Below are positions 55,424 through 63,906 of a DNA stretch of 64,000 nucleotides, one piece after another (positions within the stretch are counted from its first letter, which is position 1; every line of letters begins with the position of its first letter). A model generated the notes under the pieces. That model saw only the letters and a program-made list of their open reading frames with translations, did not search any database and was not told the DNA's origin. The stretch is from contig NZ_CP050440.1 of the NCBI RefSeq assembly GCF_011769525.1, forward strand, positions 1,241,501 through 1,305,500, read 5' to 3'. The translations under genes were made by a program, and so were the position numbers. The DNA is from Tolypothrix sp. PCC 7910 (GTDB lineage Bacteria > Cyanobacteriota > Cyanobacteriia > Cyanobacteriales > Nostocaceae).

Positions 55424-56713
55424 GTGAAAGTTTTAGTTGTTGGGAATGGGGGGCGCGAACACGCTCTAGCTTGGAAACTGCTGCAATCTAAGCAAATTGA
55501 GCAAGTTGTTTGTGTCCCTGGTAATGGGGGTACGGCTAGTATGGCAGGTTGTCAAAACTTGCCTTTAGCTGTTGATGATTTTGCGGGAATTAGTAAATTT
55601 GCGCTGGAAAATGGCATAACTCTGGTGGTAGTGGGGCCAGAGGTGCCTTTAGCTAAGGGAATTACAGATTATCTCCAGGCAAAAGGATTGATGGTATTTG
55701 GCCCTGTCAAAGCCGGGGCGCAAATTGAAGCTAGTAAGGCTTGGGCGAAAGCGTTGATGCAAGAAGCAGGGATTCCCACAGCTAAAGCCGCAGTCTTTAC
55801 AGAAGCCGCCGCCGCGAAATCTTATGTAAAAGCCCAAGGTGCGCCGATTGTGGTGAAAGCTGATGGCTTGGCGGCTGGTAAGGGTGTCATAGTGGCGGAA
55901 ACAATAGAACAAGCCCACAATGCCATTGATACGATTTTTCAGGGGCAATTTGGCAGTGCTGGGGAATTTATAGTTGTTGAAGAATGTTTGATTGGGCAAG
56001 AGGTTTCGGTTTTAGCGTTAACTGATGGCTTAACCATTCGCCCTTTACTCCCAGCACAGGATCATAAGCGAATTGGAGAAGGCGATACTGGAGAAAATAC
56101 TGGTGGAATGGGAGCTTACGCCCCTGCACCAATCGCCACACCAGAATTGATGGCGCGAGTTCAACAAGAAGTTTTAGAAAGAGCGATCGCAGCTTTAAAA
56201 TCTAAAGGCATCGATTACCGAGGTGTGCTGTACGCCGGGTTAATGATTTCGCCCGATGGTGACTTTAAGGTTTTGGAATTTAACTGTCGCTTTGGCGATC
56301 CCGAAACCCAAGTAATTCTGCCACTTTTAGAAACGCCTTTAGAAGAATTGATTTTAGCTTGCGTACAACAGCGTTTAGGCGAAATGCCCCCAATTGCTTG
56401 GAAACCAGGTGCAGCGGCTACCGTCGTGGCTGCGGCTGGCGGCTATCCCGGAGCGTATGAAAAAGGACAGGTAATTACTGGTACTGAGCAAGCAACAACT
56501 GCCAATGTGACTGTGTTCCATGCAGGGACTAAGCTGAACGAGCAGCAGCAAATAGTAACCGATGGTGGACGAGTATTAAACGTTACCGGAATTGGAGGGG
56601 ATTTTGCAGAGGCGATCGCCCAAGCATACACTGGCATCCAATCAATTCACTTTGAAGGAATGTATTACCGTAGAGATATTGGTCATAGAGTGCTGAGAAA
56701 GGCTGAAGAATAA
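55424..56713 (+). CDS. purD: Phosphoribosylamine-glycine ligase
   Basis: A 429-residue ATP-grasp enzyme of purine synthesis (PRA + glycine + ATP to GAR). The N-terminal motif MKVLVVGNGGREHALAWKL, the ATP-grasp glycine-rich loop (VVKADGLAAGKGVIVAE), the catalytic stretch GVLYAGLMISPDGDFKVLEF and the metal ligands NCRFGDPETQ are all present. It starts with GTG at 55424 after AGAGGAAA. It is followed by nblS in the same direction with a 126-bp spacer. Confidence 0.93.
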   Translation: MKVLVVGNGGREHALAWKLLQSKQIEQVVCVPGNGGTASMAGCQNLPLAVDDFAGISKFALENGITLVVVGPEVPLAKGITDYLQAKGLMVFGPVKAGAQIEASKAWAKALMQEAGIPTAKAAVFTEAAAAKSYVKAQGAPIVVKADGLAAGKGVIVAETIEQAHNAIDTIFQGQFGSAGEFIVVEECLIGQEVSVLALTDGLTIRPLLPAQDHKRIGEGDTGENTGGMGAYAPAPIATPELMARVQQEVLERAIAALKSKGIDYRGVLYAGLMISPDGDFKVLEFNCRFGDPETQVILPLLETPLEELILACVQQRLGEMPPIAWKPGAAATVVAAAGGYPGAYEKGQVITGTEQATTANVTVFHAGTKLNEQQQIVTDGGRVLNVTGIGGDFAEAIAQAYTGIQSIHFEGMYYRRDIGHRVLRKAEE

Positions 56714-56839
56714 AAGCTCAATGCTTAAGGATAAAGTGCAATTTATCCTGAAATCTTCCTAACTCTACATTTTGATCGAATTAACTGTTAATTTTTTAGT
56801 TGTTGGGGTTTATAAAACTACTAACAACTTTTATTTAAG

Positions 56840-58735
56840 ATGCTGGCTCTTGTGAAGACAATCCGAGAAACGATCGCGAATTGGTGGTCAGATTTCACCC
56901 TCCAGACGAAGCTGTTAGCTGTTGCCACTTTGGTGGTTTCGTTAGTTATGAGTGGTCTGACCTTTTGGGCGGTGAATACAATTCAACAGGATGCGCGGAT
57001 GAATGACACGCGCTTCGGTCGTGACTTGGGACTGCTGCTAGCTGCCAATGTCGCCCCTCTAGTGGCTGACCAAAATCTCACTGAAGTTGCCCAATTTTCC
57101 CAACGCTTCTACAGCAGCACTTCTAGTGTGCGCTATATGCTTTACGCTGATGAAACAGGGAATATCTTTTTTGGCATTCCTTTTTGGGAAGCGGAGGTGA
57201 AAAACTCCCTTACCATTGAACGGCGAATCCAATTGCCAGAAGATTACCCTGGAGACGGGGAAAAGCCGATGGTACGGCAACACATGACACCTGATGGTGC
57301 TGTAACTGATGTGTTTGTACCATTAATCGTCAATAAAAAATACTTGGGTGTCTTGGCGATTGGCATTAACCCTAACCAAACTGCTGTTATCTCTACTAAT
57401 TTCACCCGTGATGTTACCATTGCTGTTTTTATCACCATTTGGGTAATGGTAATTTTGGCGGGGGTAATTAATGCTTTAACAATTACCAAACCCATTAAAG
57501 AACTGCTGGTAGGCGTGAAACAAATCGCCGCCGGAAACTTCAAGCAAAGAATTGACTTGCCCCTAGGAGGTGAACTAGGAGAGTTAATTTTAAGCTTTAA
57601 TGACATGGCACAGCGTTTAGAAAGCTATGAAGAACAAAATATTGAGGAACTAACGGCAGAAAAAGCCAAGTTAGAAACTCTAGTTTCTACCATCGCTGAC
57701 GGTGCTGTGTTGATTGACAATAATATGCAGGTAATTTTAATCAACCCCACAGCACAGCGCATTTTTGCCTGGGAAAATGAAGAGGTTGTAGGTAGCAATG
57801 TGTTATATCACTTACCCTCGGCTGTGCAAATGGAAATTACCCGCCCTTTATATGAAATGGCTGCGGGTGAATGTGAAAGTGCTGAGTTTCGGATTGCGCT
57901 GAACGAACCCACCAAACGCACAATCAGAATTTTGCTGACTACAGTTTTAAATTTACAACGGGAAAGCATCAAAGGCATTGCCATTACAGTGCAAGATATA
58001 ACCCGAGAAGTAGAACTCAACGAAGCTAAAAGCCAGTTTATCAGTAACGTTTCTCACGAACTGCGAACACCTTTATTTAACATCAAATCTTTTATCGAAA
58101 CATTACATGACTACGGTGAAGACTTAAGTATAGAACAGCGCCAAGAGTTTTTACAAACAGTTAATCATGAAACCGATCGCCTGACACGCTTAGTTAATGA
58201 TGTCTTGGATTTATCCAAACTAGAATCAGGACGCACCTATAATTTTGATGGCGTAGATTTATCGCAAGCAATTGAGCAAACCTTACGAACTTATCAATTA
58301 AATGCCAAAGATAAAGGTATTGAATTAATTCAAGAAGTAGCCCCACAGTTACCCTTAGTATTAGGTAATTATGATTTATTACTACAAGTATTAGCTAATT
58401 TAGTGGGTAATGCTCTCAAATTTACCCCTGCTGGCGGTAAAGTAGCCATCCGCGCCTATCAATTAGATTTCATCCATAATTCTCACAATCAACCGCTACC
58501 TGTGCGAGTAGAAGTCTCTGATACTGGTATTGGCATTGACTCAGAAGACCAACAAGCGATTTTTGACCGCTTCTTCCGCGTAGAAAATCGCGTTCATACC
58601 CTCGAAGGTACAGGTTTAGGTCTTTCCATTGTCCGCAATATTATGGAAAGACATCGCAGCCAAGTGCATTTGGTCAGTGAAGTTGGAGTAGGTACAACTT
58701 TTTGGTTTGATTTAACAGTGGTGAATAATTCGTAA
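56840..58735 (+). CDS. nblS: NblS-type sensor histidine kinase
   Basis: A 631-residue membrane sensor kinase. It has two transmembrane helices (about 24-46 and 192-215) enclosing an extracytoplasmic sensor, a HAMP region (about 212-265), a PAS domain (about 275-390), the phospho-acceptor H406 (SNVSHELRTPLFNIKS) and the ATPase with N-box (LANLVGNALKFTP) and G-boxes (VSDTGIGID, GTGLGLSI). The sequence and domain order fit NblS (Hik33/DspA), the essential cyanobacterial kinase controlling high-light, nutrient-stress and phycobilisome-degradation responses with RpaB. No response regulator is adjacent. Other membrane HAMP-PAS kinases would look alike, but the N-terminal length and PAS sequence favour NblS. 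Confidence 0.85.
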   Translation: MLALVKTIRETIANWWSDFTLQTKLLAVATLVVSLVMSGLTFWAVNTIQQDARMNDTRFGRDLGLLLAANVAPLVADQNLTEVAQFSQRFYSSTSSVRYMLYADETGNIFFGIPFWEAEVKNSLTIERRIQLPEDYPGDGEKPMVRQHMTPDGAVTDVFVPLIVNKKYLGVLAIGINPNQTAVISTNFTRDVTIAVFITIWVMVILAGVINALTITKPIKELLVGVKQIAAGNFKQRIDLPLGGELGELILSFNDMAQRLESYEEQNIEELTAEKAKLETLVSTIADGAVLIDNNMQVILINPTAQRIFAWENEEVVGSNVLYHLPSAVQMEITRPLYEMAAGECESAEFRIALNEPTKRTIRILLTTVLNLQRESIKGIAITVQDITREVELNEAKSQFISNVSHELRTPLFNIKSFIETLHDYGEDLSIEQRQEFLQTVNHETDRLTRLVNDVLDLSKLESGRTYNFDGVDLSQAIEQTLRTYQLNAKDKGIELIQEVAPQLPLVLGNYDLLLQVLANLVGNALKFTPAGGKVAIRAYQLDFIHNSHNQPLPVRVEVSDTGIGIDSEDQQAIFDRFFRVENRVHTLEGTGLGLSIVRNIMERHRSQVHLVSEVGVGTTFWFDLTVVNNS

Positions 58736-58915
58736 TTCGTAATTCGTAAAATTCACCTCGCGAGAAGAAAACTGTAGGGTAGAATGTCACTTACTTCGGA
58801 ACAATTTGCTGCTCATACCAAATTAAAAAGAGAATGCGACAGATACACAGCCATAAACCTTGTCCTATCTGGATTCTAATTTTGAATTTTGAATTTTGAA
58901 TTTTGAATTGGTATC

Positions 58916-58948
58916 AGATCCCCGACTTTTTCAAAAAGTCGGGGATCT
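58916..58948. repeat. Palindromic dispersed repeat, copy 2 (perfect)
   Basis: A 16-bp perfect stem (AGATCCCCGACTTTTT with AAAAAGTCGGGGATCT) and a one-base loop; related to the imperfect copy at 4804-4836. Confidence 0.7.
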
Positions 58949-58977
58949 AAATCTCGCTAAAGTAAGTGATATTCAAC

Positions 58978-59064
58978 TGTAGGGTGTGTTGTCGCGCAGC
59001 GCAACGCACCAACGCATTATCAACGGTTAAAGGTGCGTTAGCCTACGGCATAACACACCCTACA
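58978..59064. mobile_element. MITE-like element with 33-bp inverted termini
   Basis: TGTAGGGTGTGTT opens the left arm (58978-59010) and its complement closes the right arm (59032-59064). The outer 13 bases and the inner 8 bases (AACGCACC) match perfectly; the middle is partly degenerate. It encodes nothing, as expected for a non-autonomous element. Confidence 0.7.
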
Positions 59065-59142
59065 TTTAGGGTACTCTCCTAATAATTTATCTGTTGCAAA
59101 ACATATTTGAATTAATATAAATGGCTATTGATTAATTGGTGC

Positions 59143-60012
59143 CTATTTTTCATCTGCAAATCTTTTTTCAGTTTGCAGAAATTGCGGTACACCCATCAGT
59201 TCTTGAAAATCTTTAAAAGTTACCAAGTCTGGTAAATTGGCAGTGGTTCCTTGTGTTTTTAAATGTTGGAAACAAGCATTCATTACATGAGTAACAGCCA
59301 TCAGCGCAGTGAGTGGGAAAAAGACGATTTTAAATCCTAATTGCTGTAACTCTGTAGTAGAAATTTCTGGAGTTTTACCACCTTCAACGATATTAGCTAC
59401 CAGTGGTACATCAGGAAAAGCAGAGGCGATCGCTTTTAATTCTTCAACTGACTGGGGGGCTTCTACAAATAATACATCAGCACCAGCGGCAATGTAAGCA
59501 CGACCACGAGCGATCGCAGCTTCTAAACCCAGTGGCGCACGGGCATCGGTACGGGCAATAATTACTAAACCACTATCACCGCGTGCTTCTACAGCTGCTC
59601 TAATTTTACCGGCGTGTTCTTCTAGGGAAACTACCCGCTTACCTTCAAAATGACCACACTTTTTCGGCCATTCCTGATCTTCTAGCAACACGCCAGCTAA
59701 ACCCAACTGTACGGCATCCTTGATAGTACGCATCACATTTAAGGCGTTACCGTAGCCTGTATCTAAATCGGCTATAAGCGGTACAGTAATTGACTGAGCA
59801 ATCCGGCCGACACTATAAAGCATTTCCGTAGCGGTGAGAAAACCATAATCCGGTAAACCCAGTGTGGAAGCAGCAATACCAAAGCCACTAGTAGCCACTA
59901 CTTCAAAACCCGACTGTTGAGCTAGTTTCGCACCAAGACAGTCGTAAACCCCAGGAATAACAATAATTTCAGGACGCGCTAATAACTCTCGCAGTTTTTG
60001 TGCAGCAGACAT
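59143..60012 (-). CDS. Isocitrate lyase/PEP mutase superfamily protein
   Basis: A 289-residue TIM-barrel enzyme with the family signature KKCGH (117-121). The metal-binding residues D82 and D84 (ADLDTGYGN) and E111-D112 (LLEDQEWP) are also visible. The length fits the 2-methylisocitrate lyase / oxaloacetate decarboxylase / carboxyphosphonoenolpyruvate subgroup rather than true isocitrate lyase. No prp or phosphonate genes lie nearby, so the substrate is open. The start ATG is at 60012. Confidence 0.83.
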   Translation of the reverse strand: MSAAQKLRELLARPEIIVIPGVYDCLGAKLAQQSGFEVVATSGFGIAASTLGLPDYGFLTATEMLYSVGRIAQSITVPLIADLDTGYGNALNVMRTIKDAVQLGLAGVLLEDQEWPKKCGHFEGKRVVSLEEHAGKIRAAVEARGDSGLVIIARTDARAPLGLEAAIARGRAYIAAGADVLFVEAPQSVEELKAIASAFPDVPLVANIVEGGKTPEISTTELQQLGFKIVFFPLTALMAVTHVMNACFQHLKTQGTTANLPDLVTFKDFQELMGVPQFLQTEKRFADEK

Positions 60013-60415
60013 ACAGCAGTTTATGGGTGCAAAATACTTCTATTTGAGGATACAGCGAATGTTCACCTTCATAAACCTCTCCTAAGATTTCGGCTAGGAG
60101 ACAGTTATGTATAGTGAATCAGTACGTTTTTTCTTTTAATAAAGAGTTTTCCTGCTGGAGATTAGCTAATATCAAATCTCAGAAAATACTTTTTTGCCAT
60201 CTTTATATATCATCAAATATTGTGATGATTTTAAATCATTAGCGGTAGTTAATTAATTTTTGTGATTTATTAAAGTGTGTTTCCTATGATAATTTTAATC
60301 TTAAAAGTATAAATTAGGTCATGGAAAAAAGCAGATTCGCTGTGGGGAATCATGCAATTTTGTCTTTTCATGATTCTAGTTCGACGTTATTTGCGGACAT
60401 ATTGGAACTGCAATT
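60013..60415. other. Divergent spacer before glbN
   Basis: There is no gene over 403 bp, no repeat array and no strong palindrome. It would carry the promoters of the ICL-family gene and glbN, but none is marked with confidence. Confidence 0.5.
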
Positions 60416-60790
60416 ATGACGACTTTATTTGAAAAACTTGGTGGTGCTGCTGCTGTTAACTTAGCAGTTGACAAATTCTATGAACGAGTTATGCAGGACG
60501 AGCGCATCAAGCACTTTTTTGCTGATGTGGATATGGTGAAGCAACGGGAACACCAGAAGGCTTTTCTAACTTATGCTTTTGGTGGAACTGATAAATATGA
60601 CGGTCGCTATATGCGAGAAGCTCATAAAGATTTGGTGGAAAAGCAAGGTTTAAACAGCGAACACTTTGATGCAGTTGCAGAAGATTTGATGGAAACCCTA
60701 AAGGAATTGGGGGTTCCTGAGGAATTACGCGCAGAAGTTGCTGCGGTAGCTGCTGCACCGCAACATAGGAAAGAAGTTTTAAATCAATAA
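60416..60790 (+). CDS. glbN: Group 1 truncated hemoglobin
   Basis: A 124-residue globin of the 2-on-2 type. It has the heme ligands H46 (REHQKAF) and H70 (REAHKDLV) and also H117 (APQHRKEV). These positions match Synechocystis GlbN, where His46 and His70 give bis-histidine coordination and His117 links covalently to a heme vinyl group. In such proteins the globin protects against reactive nitrogen and oxygen species. It is a single gene with its own spacer. Confidence 0.92.
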   Translation: MTTLFEKLGGAAAVNLAVDKFYERVMQDERIKHFFADVDMVKQREHQKAFLTYAFGGTDKYDGRYMREAHKDLVEKQGLNSEHFDAVAEDLMETLKELGVPEELRAEVAAVAAAPQHRKEVLNQ

Positions 60791-60939
60791 GAGCAATTGT
60801 CAAATGTCTCAGAGCCAAATTGTTGATTCTGAGGCATTATTTTCATGTGCGATCGCTCAATTTCAGCAACTAAATTGATTCGCTGATAGTCAAAATGATG
60901 TTGAATCAGCAGTAAATCTAAAATCTCAAATTGGCAGCG

Positions 60940-61254
60940 TTAAGAAACAAACCTCAGCCCCAACAAACCTGCAACAATCAAGCCAATACAAAAAAAGCGT
61001 TTCATCTCAGCAGGTTCTCCAAACAGAACTACACCCAGTAAAGCTGTACCCACTGCTCCGATACCAGTCCAAATTGCATAAGCAGTACCCACTGGTAAAG
61101 TGCGGAGCGCTTTTGACAGCAATACAAAACTCAGTATCATACAAGCAACAGTAACGATACTAGGGGCCAGCTTGGTAAATCCTTGTGTATACTTCAAACC
61201 GATTGCCCATCCCATCTCTAGCAAACCAGCAATCAGAAGGTAAATCCAAGCCAT
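60940..61254 (-). CDS. SMR-family small multidrug/guanidinium exporter
   Basis: A 104-residue four-helix protein of the SMR family. Glu13 in the first helix ([20 protein letters not shown]) is the essential proton-binding residue. The [11 protein letters not shown] after helix 1 and [20 protein letters not shown] resemble the SugE/Gdx (guanidinium exporter) branch more than EmrE. No guanidine riboswitch was recognised upstream, so guanidinium export is a family inference. Confidence 0.82.
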   Translation of the reverse strand: MAWIYLLIAGLLEMGWAIGLKYTQGFTKLAPSIVTVACMILSFVLLSKALRTLPVGTAYAIWTGIGAVGTALLGVVLFGEPAEMKRFFCIGLIVAGLLGLRFVS

Positions 61255-61554
61255 TGTTTTTTCCCTTACACAGCCAAATCAGACAAAATTCCATTCTGCT
61301 TGAATTATTACAGGGAAGAGTTAGTCAGCCTGTCTTTCATAAGGAAGAAGATTTTCTTTTCACTATCCTAAACTCAAGTTTTTAGCGGTAGTTTTTTAGC
61401 AAATCAAGACTAAAGTCAATACTTGTTGGTTAAGGGTAAAACGGGCAAGAAAAAACCTTTAACCCTTACCCTTTCTCCTGCGGAGACGCTACGCGAACAC
61501 CTTTTCCCCCCACTAAATTCCGATTTGAAAATCCTTAACCGAGCAGTATTGAGA
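61255..61554. other. Spacer with a dispersed palindromic repeat
   Basis: There is no gene over 300 bp. It contains CTCCTGCGGAGACGCTACGC (61478-61497) of the dispersed palindromic family and AACCCTTACCCTT heptamer-like pieces just before it. Confidence 0.6.
61478..61504. repeat. Short palindromic dispersed repeat
   Basis: TGCGGAGACGCTACGCGAAC is a typical Nostocales palindromic repeat; its pieces also appear at 6740-6885 and 43531-43590. Confidence 0.6.
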
Positions 61555-62214
61555 CTAAAGTAACCTTACCGAAGCATGATTTAACTGCTTAATAATCCAA
61601 GCCTGAACCACTGAGTAAACTTCATCCGCTGCTTCATCTAGCCCATGCTTGGCATTTGGATAAAAAATTATCTGCTTTGGTTGTAGGGCTTTTTGGTAAA
61701 CAGCTTGTGAGCAGTAAGGTGATAATACTTCGTCTTCTAAACCATGTAGCAGCAATAGCGAGCATCTAGTTGCTAGTTCTGGAGCCGGATCTGTACCGTA
61801 AGCTTGAGTAGCAAGAGTCACAACAGTGCAGACATTGGGGGATTTCGCTGCAGCTTGAATTACTACTGCACCGCCAAAAGAGTGACCGACTAAGGCGATA
61901 TCTTTTATACCTTGGTCTTGCAAATAAGTTATACTTGCAACCACATCTAGCACAGCTTCTTCTAACTGTGTGGGGTAACGGTAGCGTATTCTCAAAGAAG
62001 CGATCGCTTGCGATGTCAGTTTTTCACACAACAAAGGATAAAGTCCACGCGCCGGTGTATCCCAATCGCCACCGACACCTCCCACAAAAATCGCTGCTTT
62101 TTCGGTATGTTGTACAGGATAATAGCGACATTGAATTGTACCCCGACTCGTGATTAAATTCACAGGCTGATATTCTGCAGTTTGGGGTGCGACTTCAACG
62201 TCTTGGACAATCAT
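61555..62214 (-). CDS. Alpha/beta hydrolase (dienelactone hydrolase-like)
   Basis: A 219-residue alpha/beta hydrolase. The nucleophile elbow is G110-H-S112-F-G-G, and the likely partners are D161 (HGLEDEVLS) and H190 (NAKHGLDE), in the right order for a complete catalytic triad. No signal peptide is visible. The substrate is not readable from the sequence. It stands alone. Confidence 0.82.
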   Translation of the reverse strand: MIVQDVEVAPQTAEYQPVNLITSRGTIQCRYYPVQHTEKAAIFVGGVGGDWDTPARGLYPLLCEKLTSQAIASLRIRYRYPTQLEEAVLDVVASITYLQDQGIKDIALVGHSFGGAVVIQAAAKSPNVCTVVTLATQAYGTDPAPELATRCSLLLLHGLEDEVLSPYCSQAVYQKALQPKQIIFYPNAKHGLDEAADEVYSVVQAWIIKQLNHASVRLL

Positions 62215-62387
62215 CTCAAATGATTCATCATATATAGGCTACATTACCAAAATCCTCAATAAAATTACCAATTCGTAATTCGTAATTAAGAATTAAAAAG
62301 TCTTTGAAAATATTGCTATTAGGGTTTCAATATCTTGCTAAATTTTGGATAATTGGTAGTAAGAATTTTGCTATGAGCGCCAATCAT

Positions 62388-62415
62388 CAGCATAGAGATA
62401 ACTATCTCTATGCTG
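62388..62415. terminator. Perfect 13-bp hairpin
   Basis: CAGCATAGAGATA pairs with TATCTCTATGCTG with only two bases between. It lies past the 3' end of the minus-strand gene at 62434, without a T-run, so a termination role is possible but not proven. Confidence 0.4.
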
Positions 62416-62433
62416 AAATTAATCATTACAGCT

Positions 62434-62661
62434 TTAGGAATCTTGATTTGGATTGCTGTTTTTTGATTCTTCACCTGGACGTTGAGTCGCAGGAGGATAA
62501 ATTACACGTTCGTCAGTTCGGAGAGTTTCTGTATTAGTTAAATTTTCAGGTAGAAGGTCTTCAGGGTTTACTCCTGTATCTGTAGCATCATTCAGCACTC
62601 CATTGGCATTAACATTTGGTTTGTTAGAAGCGCCTTTATGACTAGCATTACCACCAGGCAT
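62434..62661 (-). CDS. Small hydrophilic protein of unknown function
   Basis: A 75-residue protein rich in Asn, Gly, Pro and Thr (MPGGNASHKGASNKPNVNAN), likely disordered. GAGAGGAAAG lies in front of the ATG, which supports translation. No family is recognised; it may be a cyanobacterial lineage-specific protein. Confidence 0.55.
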   Translation of the reverse strand: MPGGNASHKGASNKPNVNANGVLNDATDTGVNPEDLLPENLTNTETLRTDERVIYPPATQRPGEESKNSNPNQDS

Positions 62662-62808
62662 AACTCTTTCCTCTCATTTATCTTAGTAAACACTTCAGTT
62701 TATGCTCTGGTGTTGTGGAGAATACACTATCAGAAGGCTTAGAACAGAAGGGTTTTAAACAAGTCTAAGGTTATAATCAATTTGAGAGAATAGGGAATAG
62801 CACGGCAT

Positions 62809-62874
62809 TGTAGGGGCACGGCATCCACAATCTTCTGGTATATACAATCATCTTACTGGTGCCGTGCCCCTACA
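62809..62874. mobile_element. MITE-like inverted-repeat element
   Basis: TGTAGGGGCACGGCA (62809-62823) is perfectly complementary to TGCCGTGCCCCTACA (62860-62874), with 36 bp between that code for nothing. The termini resemble those of the element at 58978-59064 only in their first six bases. Confidence 0.65.
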
Positions 62875-62947
62875 GATAATTTATGTGTTGCGAATATAAT
62901 TTTAATTGATTTTATTTAAGCTTTAGCTACAAAATTAGCGGTTTACA

Positions 62948-63847
62948 TTACCATAAACTTTCATAGGTAAGCTCAGGGTTTTTCCAATGTGTTTCTGCTA
63001 GGAATTCGCTAAATGTAGTCAAAATTCCAGGGAATTCTTTCCTTAATTGCTGAACGTCAGCTTGATAACCTTGATGGCGATACCACTGAATTAAATTGAA
63101 TAGTTCTTTTTGCCAAAGTAACAAGAAAATCCAAGCAGGTGTTTCTTTGTGGATAACTTTTATTCCCTGCGCTTGGGAGAAAGCCTCAGCCATTTGTTTG
63201 GGTGTAAGCACATCACCAGCTAACTCAATTTCTCGTCCAATATATTGAGAAGGATGTTGAATTACATAAGCCGCTACACGCCCCATATCTTTAGTAGTAA
63301 TTAAATGTAGCGGGTTGTCAGGCTGAATGGAAAATGGGAAAGTTCCCTTGAGGATAGAAGGACGCGTGTACTTTTTCCAAAACTCTTCCATAAACAAGCA
63401 AGCCCGCAACATAGTTGTGGGTAAACCAGCAGCTTTGAGAATTTGCTCAACTTGATATTTTTGCTCAATATGGGGAATACCAGAATTTCTTTCCGCCCCA
63501 CCTGCGGAATTGTAAACAAAATGTTGGATATTAGCTTGTTTTGCTGCTCGTGCAACTTGTTTTGCTCTTTCCACTTCTTGAGGATCGGCTTTGCTACTAT
63601 CTCCAGATGTAGCGTGACAGTAAACAGCCGCAACTCCTGTAAAAGCAGCGGTGAGGAAGTCTGCGTCATCTAAGTTAGCTGCAACTAACTCCACTCCCGC
63701 ATCATTCAATTTTGCTAGAGAAGGACGGTTAAGGTCGATTTTTCTAGTAATGGCACGCAGGTTTGTTATACCCTGTTCGAGAAAGCCTTTGACGACATTT
63801 CCACCCGTCCCGCCAGTAACGCCGATGAGCAAAATTTTATCGGACAT
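62948..63847 (-). CDS. NmrA-family NAD(P)-binding protein
   Basis: A 299-residue atypical short-chain dehydrogenase. The Rossmann motif is ILLIGVTGGTGGNVVKGF (GxxGxxG, residues 9-15). The Ala-Asn-Leu-Asp segment (VAANLDDAD) and the YNSAGG region match the NmrA/atypical SDR layout; the catalytic Tyr-Lys pair of classical SDRs is not obvious. Such proteins bind NAD(P) and may act as redox sensors or reductases. It is divergent from the partial gene at the window end (59 bp between starts). Confidence 0.82.
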   Translation of the reverse strand: MSDKILLIGVTGGTGGNVVKGFLEQGITNLRAITRKIDLNRPSLAKLNDAGVELVAANLDDADFLTAAFTGVAAVYCHATSGDSSKADPQEVERAKQVARAAKQANIQHFVYNSAGGAERNSGIPHIEQKYQVEQILKAAGLPTTMLRACLFMEEFWKKYTRPSILKGTFPFSIQPDNPLHLITTKDMGRVAAYVIQHPSQYIGREIELAGDVLTPKQMAEAFSQAQGIKVIHKETPAWIFLLLWQKELFNLIQWYRHQGYQADVQQLRKEFPGILTTFSEFLAETHWKNPELTYESLW

Positions 63848-63906
63848 TCTTTTACCTAGAGTTCTGCGCTTAAATTAAGTTTATCTAAAGGCAGCACAAG
63901 CAAATC

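Larger units (their letters stand above)
58736..59142. other. Intergenic repeat cluster
   Basis: There is no gene over 407 bp. It contains AATTCGT-type tandem repeats (about 58730-58750), GAATTTT heptamers (about 58881-58909), the perfect palindrome at 58916-58948 and the MITE-like element at 58978-59064. Confidence 0.7.

Noticed and set aside
61255-61420. Possible guanidine riboswitch before the SMR exporter
   Set aside because: None of the conserved guanidine-I, -II or -III sequence elements was seen upstream of the gene.
63301-63669. A 122-codon minus-strand frame inside the NmrA-family gene
   Set aside because: It runs in another frame of the real gene, which has a clear Rossmann motif and normal composition.
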